From positions 7,911,113 through 7,975,112 of the forward strand of contig CM041531.1 of the NCBI GenBank assembly GCA_023238725.1: DNA of 64,000 nt. Direction: 5' to 3'. The DNA comes from Scortum barcoo. Taxonomy: Eukaryota > Chordata > Actinopteri > Centrarchiformes > Terapontidae. The notes beneath the pieces are model-generated. The model saw only the letters and a program-made list of their open reading frames with translations. It was not told where the DNA came from and searched no databases. Shown one piece after another: positions 25,613-41,061 of this stretch (position 1 is the stretch's first letter; each line of letters starts with the position of its first letter). The translations under genes were made by a program, and so were the position numbers.

Positions 25613-26345
25613 AAAAGACAACACAAATGACAAAAGCATGGATGAACACCTTTTCAGTCATTTTGTAGTCATTTTATGTCTCTTTGTGGTCATTGTGCAT
25701 CTCTTTATTGTCTCTTTTAAAAAGACAACACAAATGACAAAAGCATGGACGAACACCTTTTCAGTCATTTTGTAGTATTTTTTTGTCTCTTTGTCATCTT
25801 TTTGCATCTTTTTGAAGTCATTTTACATCTCTTTGTGGCCACTTTGAGTCTTTTTACTGTTGTTTTGAGTCCCTTTGTATGCGTTTTACATTTCCTTGTG
25901 AACATGCTGTGTCTTGTTTCAGTCATTCTGTGTCCCTTTGGAGTCATTTTACATCTCATTGTATTCCTTTTGCACCCCAATCTGTGTTCATTTTCTGTCT
26001 ATTTGTGGCCATTTTGCATCCCTTTGTGGTACTCTTTCATCTCTTTGCCCTCACTTTATGTCTCTTTACAGTTGCTTTATATCTCTTTGGGGTCATTTTG
26101 AGTCTCTTTGTGGTTGTTTTGAATCTCTTTGTCATCATTTTTGCGTTCTTTTATGGTCATTTGAGTCTCTTTGTGATCATCTTTCATCTCTGTGGTCATT
26201 TGATTCTCTTTGAGGTTGTCTTGCATCTCTTTGCAATCATTTTGTATCTTTTTGTGGTAATTTTCCATCCATTTGTGGTCTTTTTGAGGCCATTTATAGT
26301 TGTTCTGAATCTCTTTGCGGTTATTTTTTGCCTCTTAATGGTGAT
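25613..26345 (+). repeat. degenerate 21-bp minisatellite
   Basis: A variant of GTCATTTTGCATCTCTTTGTG recurs about every 21 bases across roughly 700 bp, with many substitutions and some indels. Both strands stay open for long distances because 21 is a multiple of three: one strand gives Phe/Leu-rich and the other Lys/Thr-rich heptads. The left end also carries a 107-bp-offset duplication (around 25613-25669 and 25720-25776) differing at about one base. It is a tandem repeat, not a gene. Confidence 0.88.
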
Positions 26346-29300
26346 TTTGGGCCTCAAGTGTTCAGGAGTCCCCTTTATGATGTGTGCCCAGTAGGTCCAT
26401 CCAGTAACACATCTTTGTTGTGACAAACAAAGCTTATACGTGTGTGTGTATGTGTGTGTGTGTAGGTTTGGCCAGGATGGAGCAGACCTTACAAAGGGCA
26501 CAGTAATCAAGACAACAAAGGCCTCTACATGGGGGTTAATTACAGCGCGGGGAAAATTATTGCTAACAGGGGCTAATGATGTGTGACATTAGCCACTGTG
26601 AGCTGATTGGGATATAATTAGATGAATCATCCCAAAATGGCATGAAAAAAACAGATATTCTCATCGTTAACATTCTCGATGTGACATTGATTTAAAAAAT
26701 AAAAGGGTGCTGAGGAGAGAAAAGGATGGTGTTACTCACAGCAGTCATGATAACACTAAAAGGCCAAAAAAAAAGACTCTTTCACACTCTCTCACTAATC
26801 TTACTCAGTAATCTTACTCACTAATTCTCACTAACCAGGGCAATATAAAGCAGCTCTGAATGTAAAATGTCATCTTACAATACAAATGTTTTTTCACTGA
26901 CATCTTCTGAAAGACACACCTCCCCTAAACTTCATCTGAACTAGACTGAATTAAGATGTTTCTGTTTGTGATCTTCACACGCCAACCCATAAATGTTGAA
27001 GTGCGTTCTCTTTAGTTAATTTATAGTTGTTTACAAATGAATTAAGAATGAAAAGCTAAAATGTTTTGAGGCAACAATTAGTCAAAGCATTGCAGCGACA
27101 CTTTAAATCAAGTTTTGGAGCATGCGATTTGCCTTAAATGTCTTTTAGATTTTCTGAAAGTTGAATGAGTTTGTCGACTTTTGTTCGCTTCAAATACAGA
27201 CACGGTTAAAAATAAAACACAACCCATGTGGTCCAGTGGGTGACAGTAGGGTGCCATGACAGGGCAGAAGCAGGGAAAACGTTCACATACGGTCCAAAGG
27301 AGTCATAAGATTCAGAGAGAACCAACATTAAACTTTACTTTGAAAGAGCACAGCAGCAACATCAGGAAACAGAAAACTACAAATACACTTCCTCAGCTTC
27401 CTCTTGGTACAAGCCTTGCAAACACACTGAACGGCCGAGGAAAAAAACTTCCTGCATTGGTCAGACAACAGATCAAGAGCAGAGCAGAGCAGAAGAAACT
27501 TTCTTTGATGTCGTGGAAAAAAAGGACAGCGAACTTTTCATTTCTTAAATCTGGACTGCAAACTGGCCACAAAGTAACAAGAGGTAAAAAGGTATGAAGT
27601 CAACTTGTTATAATCGACACAGCAAAGTGGACTTACTTGTGTGTGTGGGTGTGTTTTGAAGTAAACAATACATCCATTAATCTTCTCTCAGTCTCATGAC
27701 TGCGGAAATTCCTAAAAATAACCACTAGATAGATGCTCCAAAAAGCCATTAATTATTCCATGGACATCCTCCTTAACTTTAATTTCCAGAGGGCGTCACT
27801 TTCTTGCAGTGAAGTAAAAATATTAAAATCATCAGCTCAATTGCGAGTCTCATACCCACAATTTTCCTTAAGAAACAGTAAGTTTTAGCAGTAGAATATA
27901 TTTAAAACTTTATGCATGATGCCTGCCCACTTAGAGTAGCAAGAAAATGCTGTGAGCAATGACAACCAAGTGATCTCCACTGGTTTAACTTCTCCACTTT
28001 CTACATTAAAGCGTACCCCAAGGTGTGTAAGACATCAGTATAACAGATGTTAAGTTCCTCTTTAACTATTTCTATACAGGGCATCGATGTCAAATAGCTA
28101 ATGTGATTTCTTCTTCTATATCTAAAGATGTTGATTGAAAAGTTTCAGTAAAGAGATAATACTTTTTGGACAGTGGCCTGACAGACAAAAGAATTAAAAA
28201 TGTCCCCTCAGACACAGTGGTGACATCTCGAGGTAAACGCTGACAGACCGGAGTGCCAATTTACGTTCCGACAAGCAAAACTTGATATTATCTGTAGAAT
28301 CCCTCATCCAGCACAACATGCAATTATTTTAATCTGTAGCCTATTCATGCTGAGAGAAATACATCAGATCAAGACAGATATTTGACAGCGAACCTTTATG
28401 TTGGAGTAAGAAGCAATAACCCAGCTATCCACTGAAAACGTGCATGAGAAGCAGCGATAATATGAAACAGAGGAACCTCAGCACCAGAATGTGTAAGTGC
28501 TTGAGTGGCTTTATCCATAAAAAAACAGTTAAATGAATCCCATTCAAAGTCTCTGTAAGTGACTTAAAGGTAGCTGTTCATAGAGACTCCCCATTGAGCT
28601 GGAGAAAAACTGCACATTTTCAACAGTTAAAAAGAGTAAATCCAGATGGGACAAACAAACAAAGACACATCTGAGAGGAGCAGAAGCTATAATTTCAGCC
28701 AGAAATTGGTTCTATTTAAATGGGATAATGTTTGCTTTTTTTTAATCGGGGAAAATAGAAAAAATTAAAGCTGTGTTAAATTTTTAATTGTCGACAACGA
28801 ATCCCAATTTACTTTGTATTCGGTGTGGCACACTTCAGGACGTCGTGGGGTTTGGAGGCTTTCTAAAGGCATTGTACTTCAAATCTAGCTGCTAGATGCT
28901 CTCCATTTTAAAGTCGTGAAAATTGATTTTCACTCTGAGGCTATAGCATGATCCGCGTCCAGGGAGGCAACCTCTACAAAGTTAAATCTAAATCTAAATC
29001 TATTAAGATCAGCAAAGTGCGTCCGCGACTGGCTGTCAGAAATGAATGCAAATGAGAGCCGAGCTCTTACTTTTGAGATGTTTCATTTAGTCCCGGCCTC
29101 TCAGGCAGAACTTTGTGAGAATGTAATCATATCAACAAACTGGCAGCGGAAAACGCTTTGTGAGAAATCTGAGGAACGCGGGGCAAAGATGACTCTGACA
29201 ATGCAAACAGAAATATTTTGGCTTTGTGGGGATGCCTGTGTGTTTGAAGAACCCCTCAAGCGACGCAAAAATTACACGTTATGTAAAGATTAGCTTGCAG

Positions 29301-30424
29301 AGGCACCACCAAGGAGGCTAAATAGAAGCAGCTATATACAGAATGTAAATGCTTGTTGCTATATTTGCCACCCACAAGGAAAACTGAGGCGCCTAAACAG
29401 AACATTAAACAGAATATATAGCCGGGAATGTCAGCCAGGAGGAGTAAATTATGGTGGACAGAGTGAGATATGGGCTGTGATGAGGGGAGGAAACATCAAG
29501 AAATGTAGCAAGGGGGGAAAAAAATAAAAACATGCCTTGTGTTTTTTCTGTGTTAAACTGGGCGTGAGACTGGGAGTCAGCAGCAGTAAAAGAGTGTGGT
29601 TAGGGTTTGTGGTTTTTTTCGCTCTGCGCTAACATTTCAGCAGAGCTCTCGACGAGGAGGAACAAAATAGACCCTTCAAAATGTAACAGGCCATGCTGGC
29701 GTCCAGAGGGGACAGGCGGAAAAATAAAACAACCGCGTGTGTGACATCGAGGGTGTGCAGTTGAGTGCAAATCGTTGTTGCATCTACTACACACGTCAAA
29801 CATGCTCTGCCTTTATAAAATTTCTCGTTGTTGACAGCAGCCTGAAATCTGTTCCCTCTGTGAATGTGCATGGAAAAAGTATATTTTGAACATGTTTACA
29901 TCACACATTTAAAAAAAATTTGATTGGACGAGACTGTGTTTAATATATCAAGACTATATAAGGTGATTTGACGCTTTATTATTAAAGGAATTGTCCCACA
30001 CATAATCCACCGTAACAAACTAAAAATCAGTTATCTTTACAGTTTGTTTTTGTTCAGATTAAGTAAACGAGTCAGTTTACAAGTTTCCAGTCTTTATGCT
30101 AAGCTAAACTAGGTGGTTGCTGGCTGTGGATTCCTTTCTGATAGATAACAGGTGAAGCTAGTGTTGACTCTAAGCACAAAAGCAACTAAGTGTATTTTCA
30201 TGAATTTCAAACAAGACAATAGTAGTGTTATTTTGTCAAATACAGGGCCGGAGTATTGAGGTTGCTGATGTCTGTATTTTGAGGGATATTGAGTTTTTTA
30301 ACACGTGACTTTTTTGAGTTTTTGAAAGTCTGGCAATCTTCTGCCAGAATATTAATTACTGCCTACGTCAATTTTTTTTGCAGTTTTTCAAATGCACTGA
30401 TCCCTCCAGACATGTGTTTTTAAA
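26346..30424. other. non-coding, no recognised feature
   Basis: No supported exons. A plus-strand open frame at 27256-27597 is basic and of unknown kind; it lacks domain similarity and I do not call it. Confidence 0.55.
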
Positions 30425-30656
30425 ATACTCATACTCGCCAGTTCACCTCCTGAGCACTGCCGAGAAGTGCCCTTGAGCAAGGCACCGAACCCCAAAACTT
30501 GCTCAGGGGCGCGCTGAGGGTGCAGCCCCCTCGCTCTGTCTCCCCTCTAGTTGTATGTGCATATGTTTTTTTACAGCCTTGTGTATGTAAAATGTAGTTT
30601 ATACCAGAGTGAAAAAAATTAATTTCCTTCTTTGGGATAAATAAAGTGTGTAATTT
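30425..30656 (+). mobile_element. retroposon 3' end (SINE/LINE tail)
   Basis: Contains the phrase TTGAGCAAGGCACCGAACCC, a CAGCCCCCTCGCTCTGTC segment and a terminal GGGATAAATAAAGTGTGTAA. This combination is a very common fish retroposon 3' region ending near 30656. No coding part is present; the family is not assigned. Confidence 0.65.
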
Positions 30657-33600
30657 AATGAATGTATGAATACTAAAATATTGTTCATTTCAAAAGTTAA
30701 AACTGCAAGACAAGTTTCATATTTGACAGTAATTGGCTCCAAACTAGTTGTGATGTCTCAAAATCCTGTTTTGTACTTTCACATGTTAAACTGTAATTTA
30801 AGGTGAGCCAAGAGAAACTTCGACAGATTAATGTTAAAACATTATTCAAGTATCAAACATTGCATGTGCATCATTCTACAAACTAAAGCAAAACAAGCAA
30901 GCAAACCTTTGTTTTAAGGGTCCTGCTTTTTTTGCTTTTTTATAATATTTACATTCATAAATAAGTCCATGTGTCATTTTTTAAATGAAATAATCAAACA
31001 GTAAATATGTAAGTCTACTAGTTGGTCATTTTGTAAACAAAAGCAGCAAAAAAAAACACTAGTTGTCCAAAAAGCCACATGTAAGACTCATGACTTCAAT
31101 ATTTCTAATATCCTGTCCAGCTCTGGGTGGCAGTATTCAGTGGTGAGCACCAAAATAGACTTTGGCCATACTGTAAATACTTTTTTTAAAAAAAATCAGT
31201 TGCCTAGTTTGACTCAGCAGAACCATTAAAGATTAATCTCCCAGTATCTTACTGCGCCTGTTGGCCCAATAATTAATTCATACTGGCTTTATCATACTCT
31301 GTAGTACATACTCTGTAGTATCTCATATCTTCTGTGGTACGGTATAATTAATCCACAGGGTTGCATCTCTTTGAGGGTCTTTTTACTTTTTTCCACATTG
31401 TGTTTTTGCACCTCTCACCTTTTTCATCTTCTCCTCTCCTCTCTCATTATTTTGTCTCGATCCCAGTTTCCCTTAAGATACTTTATATTTGTCTTTCCAG
31501 CGCTCATGCAGTTCTCCTTCTACGAGGGCAGGAGTAAATATCAAAAAAAGAAACAGGGGAAAAAAATATCTTTCATATGTTATACTATTCAACACAACAT
31601 ATGTTCATACACTTCTCAGTCCTTTCTTTGTCTGCCAGGACCGAAGAAGAGTGGGCTACAAGAACATGAGGCTGAAAACTGCAGGCATAAAATATACAGA
31701 GAGAACAAAGTGAGAAGAGGGCCGGCTGAAATCTGGCAAAAAAAATGTACTGAAGGAACATAGGAGTGAGGGGAAAATGGGTGAGTGAATTTAGAGCAGA
31801 ACAGCGCACGTAGGCACACACACACACGCACACACCTGCAGGCAGCAGTACAATGCAGCCTTGTTATATCCACCTTCAGTAGAACCAGTGTTCGGGGCAA
31901 TTATCCAGAGAGTTGCCACACCTAGTGAAGCCCACAAGTCGACCACAGAGCTATAGTTGGACAAACACCAGCTGTGGCGATTAAAGAAAATACTTGACCC
32001 CTCCTCTCTTCTCACAAACATATTTTTACCGCTTCAATCAAAATACCTGAATGCCATTTTAAAAAGCAGCTGGGAAAAAAAACAAATTGTGGCTGAAAAC
32101 TCTCCGGCGAGGCAGCTTTGTTCTTGGCCGCCGGTTGCAGACTAAATGTAAACAGTGGGCAGCTGCCAACCGTCCAGAGCCATCAGTTCATCAGCTCGGC
32201 AACGCTGGAGCTGATGAAATGTGGGAGGACACGGGAAAGGGAAGCTGCCCCCTTCTCTTTACTGTCTCCCTGCACATCCTGGAATGTGACAAGGCAATCT
32301 GACTGTCACTGTGAGCCGGAGAGTGCAGCGATTTCATGAGCAGTTAGCACTTGGTTATATATACAGCACGAGCTGAGCTTATTTATGAAGGAAAAAATCT
32401 GTTTTATAGAGTTTAATTCAATCAATTCAGGAGTTATTAGTGATGTCATTTACTTATTTGACAAGTGCTAATTTTACCAAAAGTTTCCATGCCTTCATAC
32501 GCTCGTTTACTAGGCTGCAGCTAACTGTTACTTCGACGCCCATTGCAAGAAGGGATGCTCAATTCAGTCCTTGGCAATCAAAACAGACGCAACAGATCCA
32601 CGTTATACAGTTTTTTTTATCAATGCTGTGAAAAAAATCATGATTCTGTTATAAGCTGCATTCATCCAGTGCCACAGCAATCCCTCAAACATGGTATTGT
32701 CTCATCTAATAACGAGTTCCACACAATGAAGTACCTGTTTTACAGAAAAGATCAAGTACTGTATTGGCATTTAGTATCAGCACTTTAGGTGAGTTTATTG
32801 ATTGGTAAAAGTCTGATATTTATATAACTTATTTAAAAAGAATGCTTTAAAATTTATTTTTGTTTGACCAATAGACAATAATTACAAAAAATAAGCACAT
32901 CGTTATGTTTAAGAGGCTGCATATTACTTTATAAATCACTTTGATGATTCATTGGTTACCACTGTTGATTGATAAATCAAGTATTTGTGTCACTACTCTC
33001 ACTTTGGGGTCATTTCTGAAGTTATAGTTCTGAAGTGTATAAAGGTGTTTTTTTCATCACATTTATGTAACACAGGACAGTTCAACAACACCGCAAATTA
33101 CAAACAGTCGAATCAAGATGTCTCTCAAACAGTTTCAATCAACACGTGAATGTTATCACCTTTATGAAGGGAAGAATTAGTGCAGGACTGTGTTATTAGA
33201 CTGCAGTTGTTTTAGTTTGGCACACATGATAAACCGACAACCGAGTGTTTTATTTTTGACGTCTGGCATACAGCTCGCACTACACAGCATTTCCTGGGGT
33301 GTAAACGTTCAGATTTGGTTTAGTATTCAGAGAAAAAGTCAGAATGGTGTTTCTCATTCAGATGTCTTGTAGCTGCGTTGCATTGTGCTCTATTGTGGTT
33401 TCTGTCAGTGCACATAAATTGAGGTGTCTGACTCCATTACGACACGTTTCCCGATGCACGACTGCTGGGAATCAGCACAAAATTCGCCCAAAGAGTCTAT
33501 AAAAATATTTTCCTCTCATTCTGAGGGACTGATGTTGAAAGCCTGTCGTTTAGCGTTGATGTTTTTGGACGGCTGAGGAACGTTTTCTGCCTTCAAAATC

Positions 33601-34595
33601 CCACTGATGCAACAATATGAAAAAACACGCCACAAAACAACAACACGGGCCCAGGAAAACAAAGAACACCCCCCTGCTGTAAGTGTTGTTAGGATGGATT
33701 TTTCCTCAATACCACCTTACTGCCTCCATAAAAGTTGAGATGAATTTTTAATGTTCCACGTGTCGTGTAGAGCTTCATCTGGGAGGATTGAAGACCTCTG
33801 CTAACCTTACATAAGGGCACATTGTATGGCAGTTAATTCCTCTGCACTTTGCCGGCCAACCATGGCTTTGAGGAGTCAGTGAGGCCTTAAGTTCCCCATG
33901 TTACCCCTCCAGAAAAAAAAAAAAAAGAAAGAAAAACCGATGGGAGGGAATGGCTTGAGGAATGGTTGGTATTCTGAAATGTTGTTCTTCTCCACAAGTT
34001 TTTTTCTGTCTTTCATCGACGGCCAGGGAAAACATTCCTGAGCAAATTGGAGGGCCGCGTTCTCACACATCATCACATTTCCACAACCATGACACACTGA
34101 TGGAACAACTTAGTGTAATGGACAACACCTAACAAGCAAATTGAACACGCCCGCCCAGCGTTAAGAGAATGGTTTTATGAGCAAATCATAATGCTGGTGA
34201 GCAGTGAGCTCAAGTATGATTAATGTAATCTCACCCTTGTGTAAACCAAGTGCAACATCCATTAGCCAATTCACGCGAGATAAATGGAAACAGGATGCAG
34301 TTTATCCCTTCTAATTAGACAGACTCAGCCCACAAACACGTCCTGTCTATTTTCCTATCAAGTTAAATCTCTAAAACAAGGTGAATGACATCTGTGTTGG
34401 AGCTGGTATAAATAGAAATAAAGTATAAAGTAGTGAAGAGTCAGAAATAAGAGCCTGTTAGTTGATGCATCCCATTCGAATAGAGTGAAAATGACTTACC
34501 ACTCACTTAATCTGACACTGTACACTCTCTCCCGGGTGTTCCTCTTCTTCCCTCAGTGTATGACAAAACTTCCCAAGTTGTTCCTTCCCTCAGAC

Positions 34596-34641
34596 TCCCT
34601 CTCTCTCCCTCCCTCTTTCTCTCTTTCTCTCTCTCTCTCTC
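34596..34641. repeat. CT-rich microsatellite
   Basis: Runs of CT and CCCT units, read directly. Confidence 0.9.
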
Positions 34642-35084
34642 AACACAGATGCACATGTGACTGTCACCACCGGCCCTCCGAGCAGCAAAATGGCGACATC
34701 TAGTGCCGAGTGAAGCCGCAGCACTTTAAAGGCCATAATGATCCTTTTGTGGAGCTTTTGGCTCTCTGACAGTTTCCAAACGTAATTTATAATTCATGGG
34801 CTAATTTGCTCTGATTCAGTAGGCAGCGTCAGATGAATACAAATAGCCGCTTGTAATAAATACAAATAGTTTTCTCGCAAATACTTGGTACGTGGTTTAC
34901 AGGCAAACTCTTTTTCATTAAAGAAATCAAAAGTAACATTTTCATCATAAACTTATGACAACTTATTTTCACACATCATGATATAAAAGACAGTTTTGAC
35001 TTTATCAGTAAGATTCAACTTAAAGTAGACTATAACAAATATTACAGGACTGTGATACATTTTTATTAAAATGTCAAGTAAACT

Positions 35085-35195
35085 CAGTTTTATTTATATC
35101 ACCAAATATCCCAACTAACAAATTTGCACCAGGGGCTTTACAATCATTGTCATTTTTCTTTGTATAGCCCAGTTTTATAAATCACAGTTTTCCTC
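35085..35195 (-). mobile_element. antisense retroposon tail
   Basis: TTTTATTTATATCACCAAAT, then AACAAATTTGCACCAGGGGC and TTTACAAT, is the reverse complement of a common fish retroposon end (GTAAAGCCCCTGGTGCAAAT ... ATAAATAAAA). It is short and non-coding. Confidence 0.55.
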
Positions 35196-36129
35196 AATTT
35201 GTGCAACATACAACAACGTGGACATTATATGACAGCCTCTATTCTTAAACTCGCCCAAAAAAACACTTTAAAAGGGACAGACAGACATTTCAACAAATTA
35301 TAAACAGATTGTAAACATAAAAATGAAGAATAGGGATCCAGTAAGACTTTAAGTGAGGCCAACCATCCCCCACACACCCACCATGGAGACGTGGGTGAGG
35401 ACAGACCACATAAACACACAAGAGACAAAACAGCAGCATTCACAGAGAGGAGAGAAAATAACACAGGGAAGGTGAGGGAGACAAGGACAACATGCACACA
35501 GTGTTTGTTAATAGTATTTGAACATATTCCTGAGTTTGTGCTGGACGGCAGCCATCTCCTGCTGGCACTGGTTTGTGAACACTTATTACTGGACGTCTGT
35601 CAATATTTTTAAATATATACTTGTATGTGTGCTGTCAAACACTGGTTCTCTCTTTTTTGTTCTGTTTGTTATATTTAAGGATACAGCGAGTTTCATTGCT
35701 TGTTTCTTGCAGGAAGACAAGAGATCCACAATCATTTTTGCAGCTCTGTGGGGCTTCGAGCCAACACACTGATGTGTAACCGTGATAATGTTCATGTCGC
35801 TGATGAGCACTAAACATAAAGTTCAGCTGAGGTTAAATATCATTGATTTTGCCAGAGCATACAGTCATAAAAAATATTTGATACATTTACATTTTGACCT
35901 GATAACAGCAGCAAATAAAGGTTAAAGGATCACAGAAGTTATTAAAATTCATACTGAGGGGAAAATAGATGTTTGTACAAAATATCATGATAATCCATCC
36001 AGTAGTTGTTGAGATGTTTCACCCCACAAATATGAGCCTGATAGTGGCGCTAGAGGAAAAGTCAGAGGATTTAAGTTTTCAGTGTCCATCATCAGGGAAC
36101 CAGGAATGTCTGTCTTTCTATGTCAGCCC

Positions 36130-36254
36130 TGTGGCTGACTGGCGTCCAGTCCAGGGTGTACCCCGCCTCGCCCAATGACAGCTGAGATAGGCTCCAGCAC
36201 CCCCTGTGACCCTGTGTGTCAGGATAAGCAGGTATAGAAAATGGATGGATGGAT
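36130..36254 (+). mobile_element. Rex3/RTE-like LINE 3' tail with (GATG)n
   Basis: CTGGCGTCCAGTCCAGGGTG, then TACCCCGCCTCGCCC, AGATAGGCTCCAGCACCCCC, and GGATAAGCAGGTATAGAAAA followed by (TGGA)n/(GATG)n. This ordered series is the well-known 3' end of fish RTE-type elements, of which Rex3 is the type with GATG tails. Only the last 125 bp are present. Confidence 0.8.
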
Positions 36255-36840
36255 ACAGATATTGGTTAACAGACATACTTTCTGTTCTTGTCAATGATGA
36301 GTCAAAACTTTAATTGTGTATTCCAAAACCACATCTGTACTGAGCTTGTAATTATTGATTGGTGGGATAAAATGCATCTTAATGGCTTGCATGATGAAGA
36401 GAAGTATGAATGGAAGTATGTTGATACACACAAGGACTCGGCTCTAAATATACTCAACTTCACATCATTATACAGATACGGACATACAGATAAATGCAAG
36501 CAAATTTAAACTTAGAACTATTATGTACTGGCAAGAGCTGGACAACACATTACTTTTTCTTCTTTATTCTTTTCTTCTTTATTCATCTTTATTCTTTATT
36601 CATCTTTATTCTGCTCTAGTTTTTAAATGTGTAGTGTGAAGGATCCATAGGGTTTATTGCAGAGTAGATTTACACATACAGGGAATATGCCTCAGTGTTT
36701 TGGTGCATAACAATAAACATAGTAAGAGAATATAAATGAAAGGCAAATAGAAGTACTGCAACAGTCAAAAAACGAAAGAAAAGAAATAAAACCAACCGTA
36801 CAAATATGAAAAAAATAAGAAAAAATACACAGAATATGTA

Positions 36841-40009
<3,169 letters not shown>

Positions 40010-40805
40010 TGAGTTTTCCCATTTTATACCACTTTACATTATATTTCAGAGGGAAACATTGCACTTTACTGTATTTATTTCACAGCTAAATGCACCAGTT
40101 ACTTTTCAGATGAAGACTTTAAATGTAAACAATATGATCTCAATTCATAAAGAACAATGTCTTAATAAAGATTAAACGATATAAAGTTGTTCAGACTAAC
40201 TCTACCTTCACTGAATTAACATGCTGTTTTAGTTAATGTATCAGTATAAGTAATATGTGTGTGTGTGTGTGTGTGTGCACGTGTGTATAAAATACTCTGA
40301 ATTCTGCCAAATTGCACAGTGAGTATTTATACTTTTGAGTATCCTCATACATATTTTACTTTGGCATGTTACTTTCTAGGTACATCTTGTTATACTATGT
40401 GATCATTGCCTTACTAAATATCACAGTACCTCAAGTTATCTCAGAGTAGTTAAGACTTATGAGACATATTCAAAAACGTCAGATAATTATGACATACATC
40501 AGAGTCTAATCTGCCTTAAATGATACACAAGGGTGAAAAGTAACTAAAATGCAATGAGTAGTTTTAGGCTGCTTCATAGTTTTACTCAACTAAAATTCAG
40601 GCAAATGTTTTACTTTTTTATTTGTATTTCATGATAGTAATATAATATACATTATCCTTAAAGGTGCCATTCTGCCTGATGAGTATTTTTACTTTTAGTA
40701 TTTAAAGTATATATTGATACTTTTACTTAAGTAAAATGAGGAGTTTAGACTTTTACTTGCAACAGAGTATTTGTACTTTTACAAACTTTATTTCCTCCAC
40801 TTCTG
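40010..40805 (+). repeat. copy 3 of the 'TACTTAAGTA' repeat, abutting the taldo1 promoter
   Basis: Recognisable pieces are TTTCAGAGGGAAACATTGCA near 40050, TTATACTTTTGAGTATCC near 40327, GATACTTTTACTTAAGTAAA near 40715, and a terminal TTTATTTCCTCCACTTCTGG near 40790-40805. The order matches the forward copy at 55.4 kb, but the copy is much longer and contains unrelated sequence plus a GT array. The right end lies about 120 bp from the taldo1 E-box. Confidence 0.55.
40255..40287. repeat. (GT)n microsatellite
   Basis: About 15 GT units with one CAC interruption, read directly. Confidence 0.9.
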
Positions 40806-40924
40806 GTAAAAGATGTGATTTTGTTGTTTCCTTTCCTCGTTCCTGCTTTTTCTCCTGCACGCGCTTCCCTGTGGTTTCCGGAGCGGAGCGCGCGCGCCCC
40901 CTCTCTCTCTCTCTCGTGCCGCCT

Positions 40925-40930
40925 CACGTG
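40925..40930 (+). promoter_or_regulatory. E-box CACGTG in the taldo1 promoter
   Basis: A palindromic CACGTG lies 14 bp upstream of the TATA box, in a GC-rich block preceded by a (CT)n initiator-like tract at 40900-40915. CACGTG is bound by USF, MYC/MAX and ChREBP-type factors, which fits a sugar-phosphate enzyme. Occupancy is inferred. Confidence 0.5.
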
Positions 40931-40943
40931 CTCTCCCCTGCTG

Positions 40944-40950
40944 TATAAAA
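40944..40950 (+). promoter_or_regulatory. TATA box of taldo1
   Basis: A consensus TATAAAA sits only 12 bases before the first ATG (40962). At the usual 25-31 bp distance it would place transcription starts around 40970-40980, between the first and second in-frame ATGs. Either other start sites upstream supply the long mRNA or the TATA-driven mRNA makes the shorter protein. Confidence 0.55.
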
Positions 40951-40961
40951 GGCTCTTCATC

Positions 40962-41061
40962 ATGTCCAGCGTGTCCCCAGACAAACGGAGGAAGATGGAG
41001 TCAGCGCTGAACCAGCTGAAGAAACACACCGTGGTGGTGGCGGACACCGGAGACTTTAACG
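40962..41061 (+). CDS. taldo1: taldo1 exon 1 (coding part)
   Basis: Residues 1-33 plus one base; donor AACG|GTAAAA. Includes both candidate start codons (40962 and 40995) and catalytic Asp28. The first ATG has A at -3 but T at +4; the second has A at -3 and G at +4. Confidence 0.95.

Larger units (their letters stand above)
30657..36129. other. non-coding, minor simple repeats
   Basis: No supported exons. Includes a CT-rich tract at 34596-34641, a poly-A-type run near 33912, and one antisense retroposon tail at 35085-35195. Confidence 0.5.

Noticed and set aside
25745..26394. 118- and 171-codon hydrophobic open frames resembling a membrane protein
   Set aside because: They follow the 21-bp tandem repeat exactly, are open on both strands, and have no start context or splice partners.
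27256..27597. 113-codon basic open frame
   Set aside because: No recognisable domain, no flanking exons, and a composition compatible with chance in A-rich sequence.
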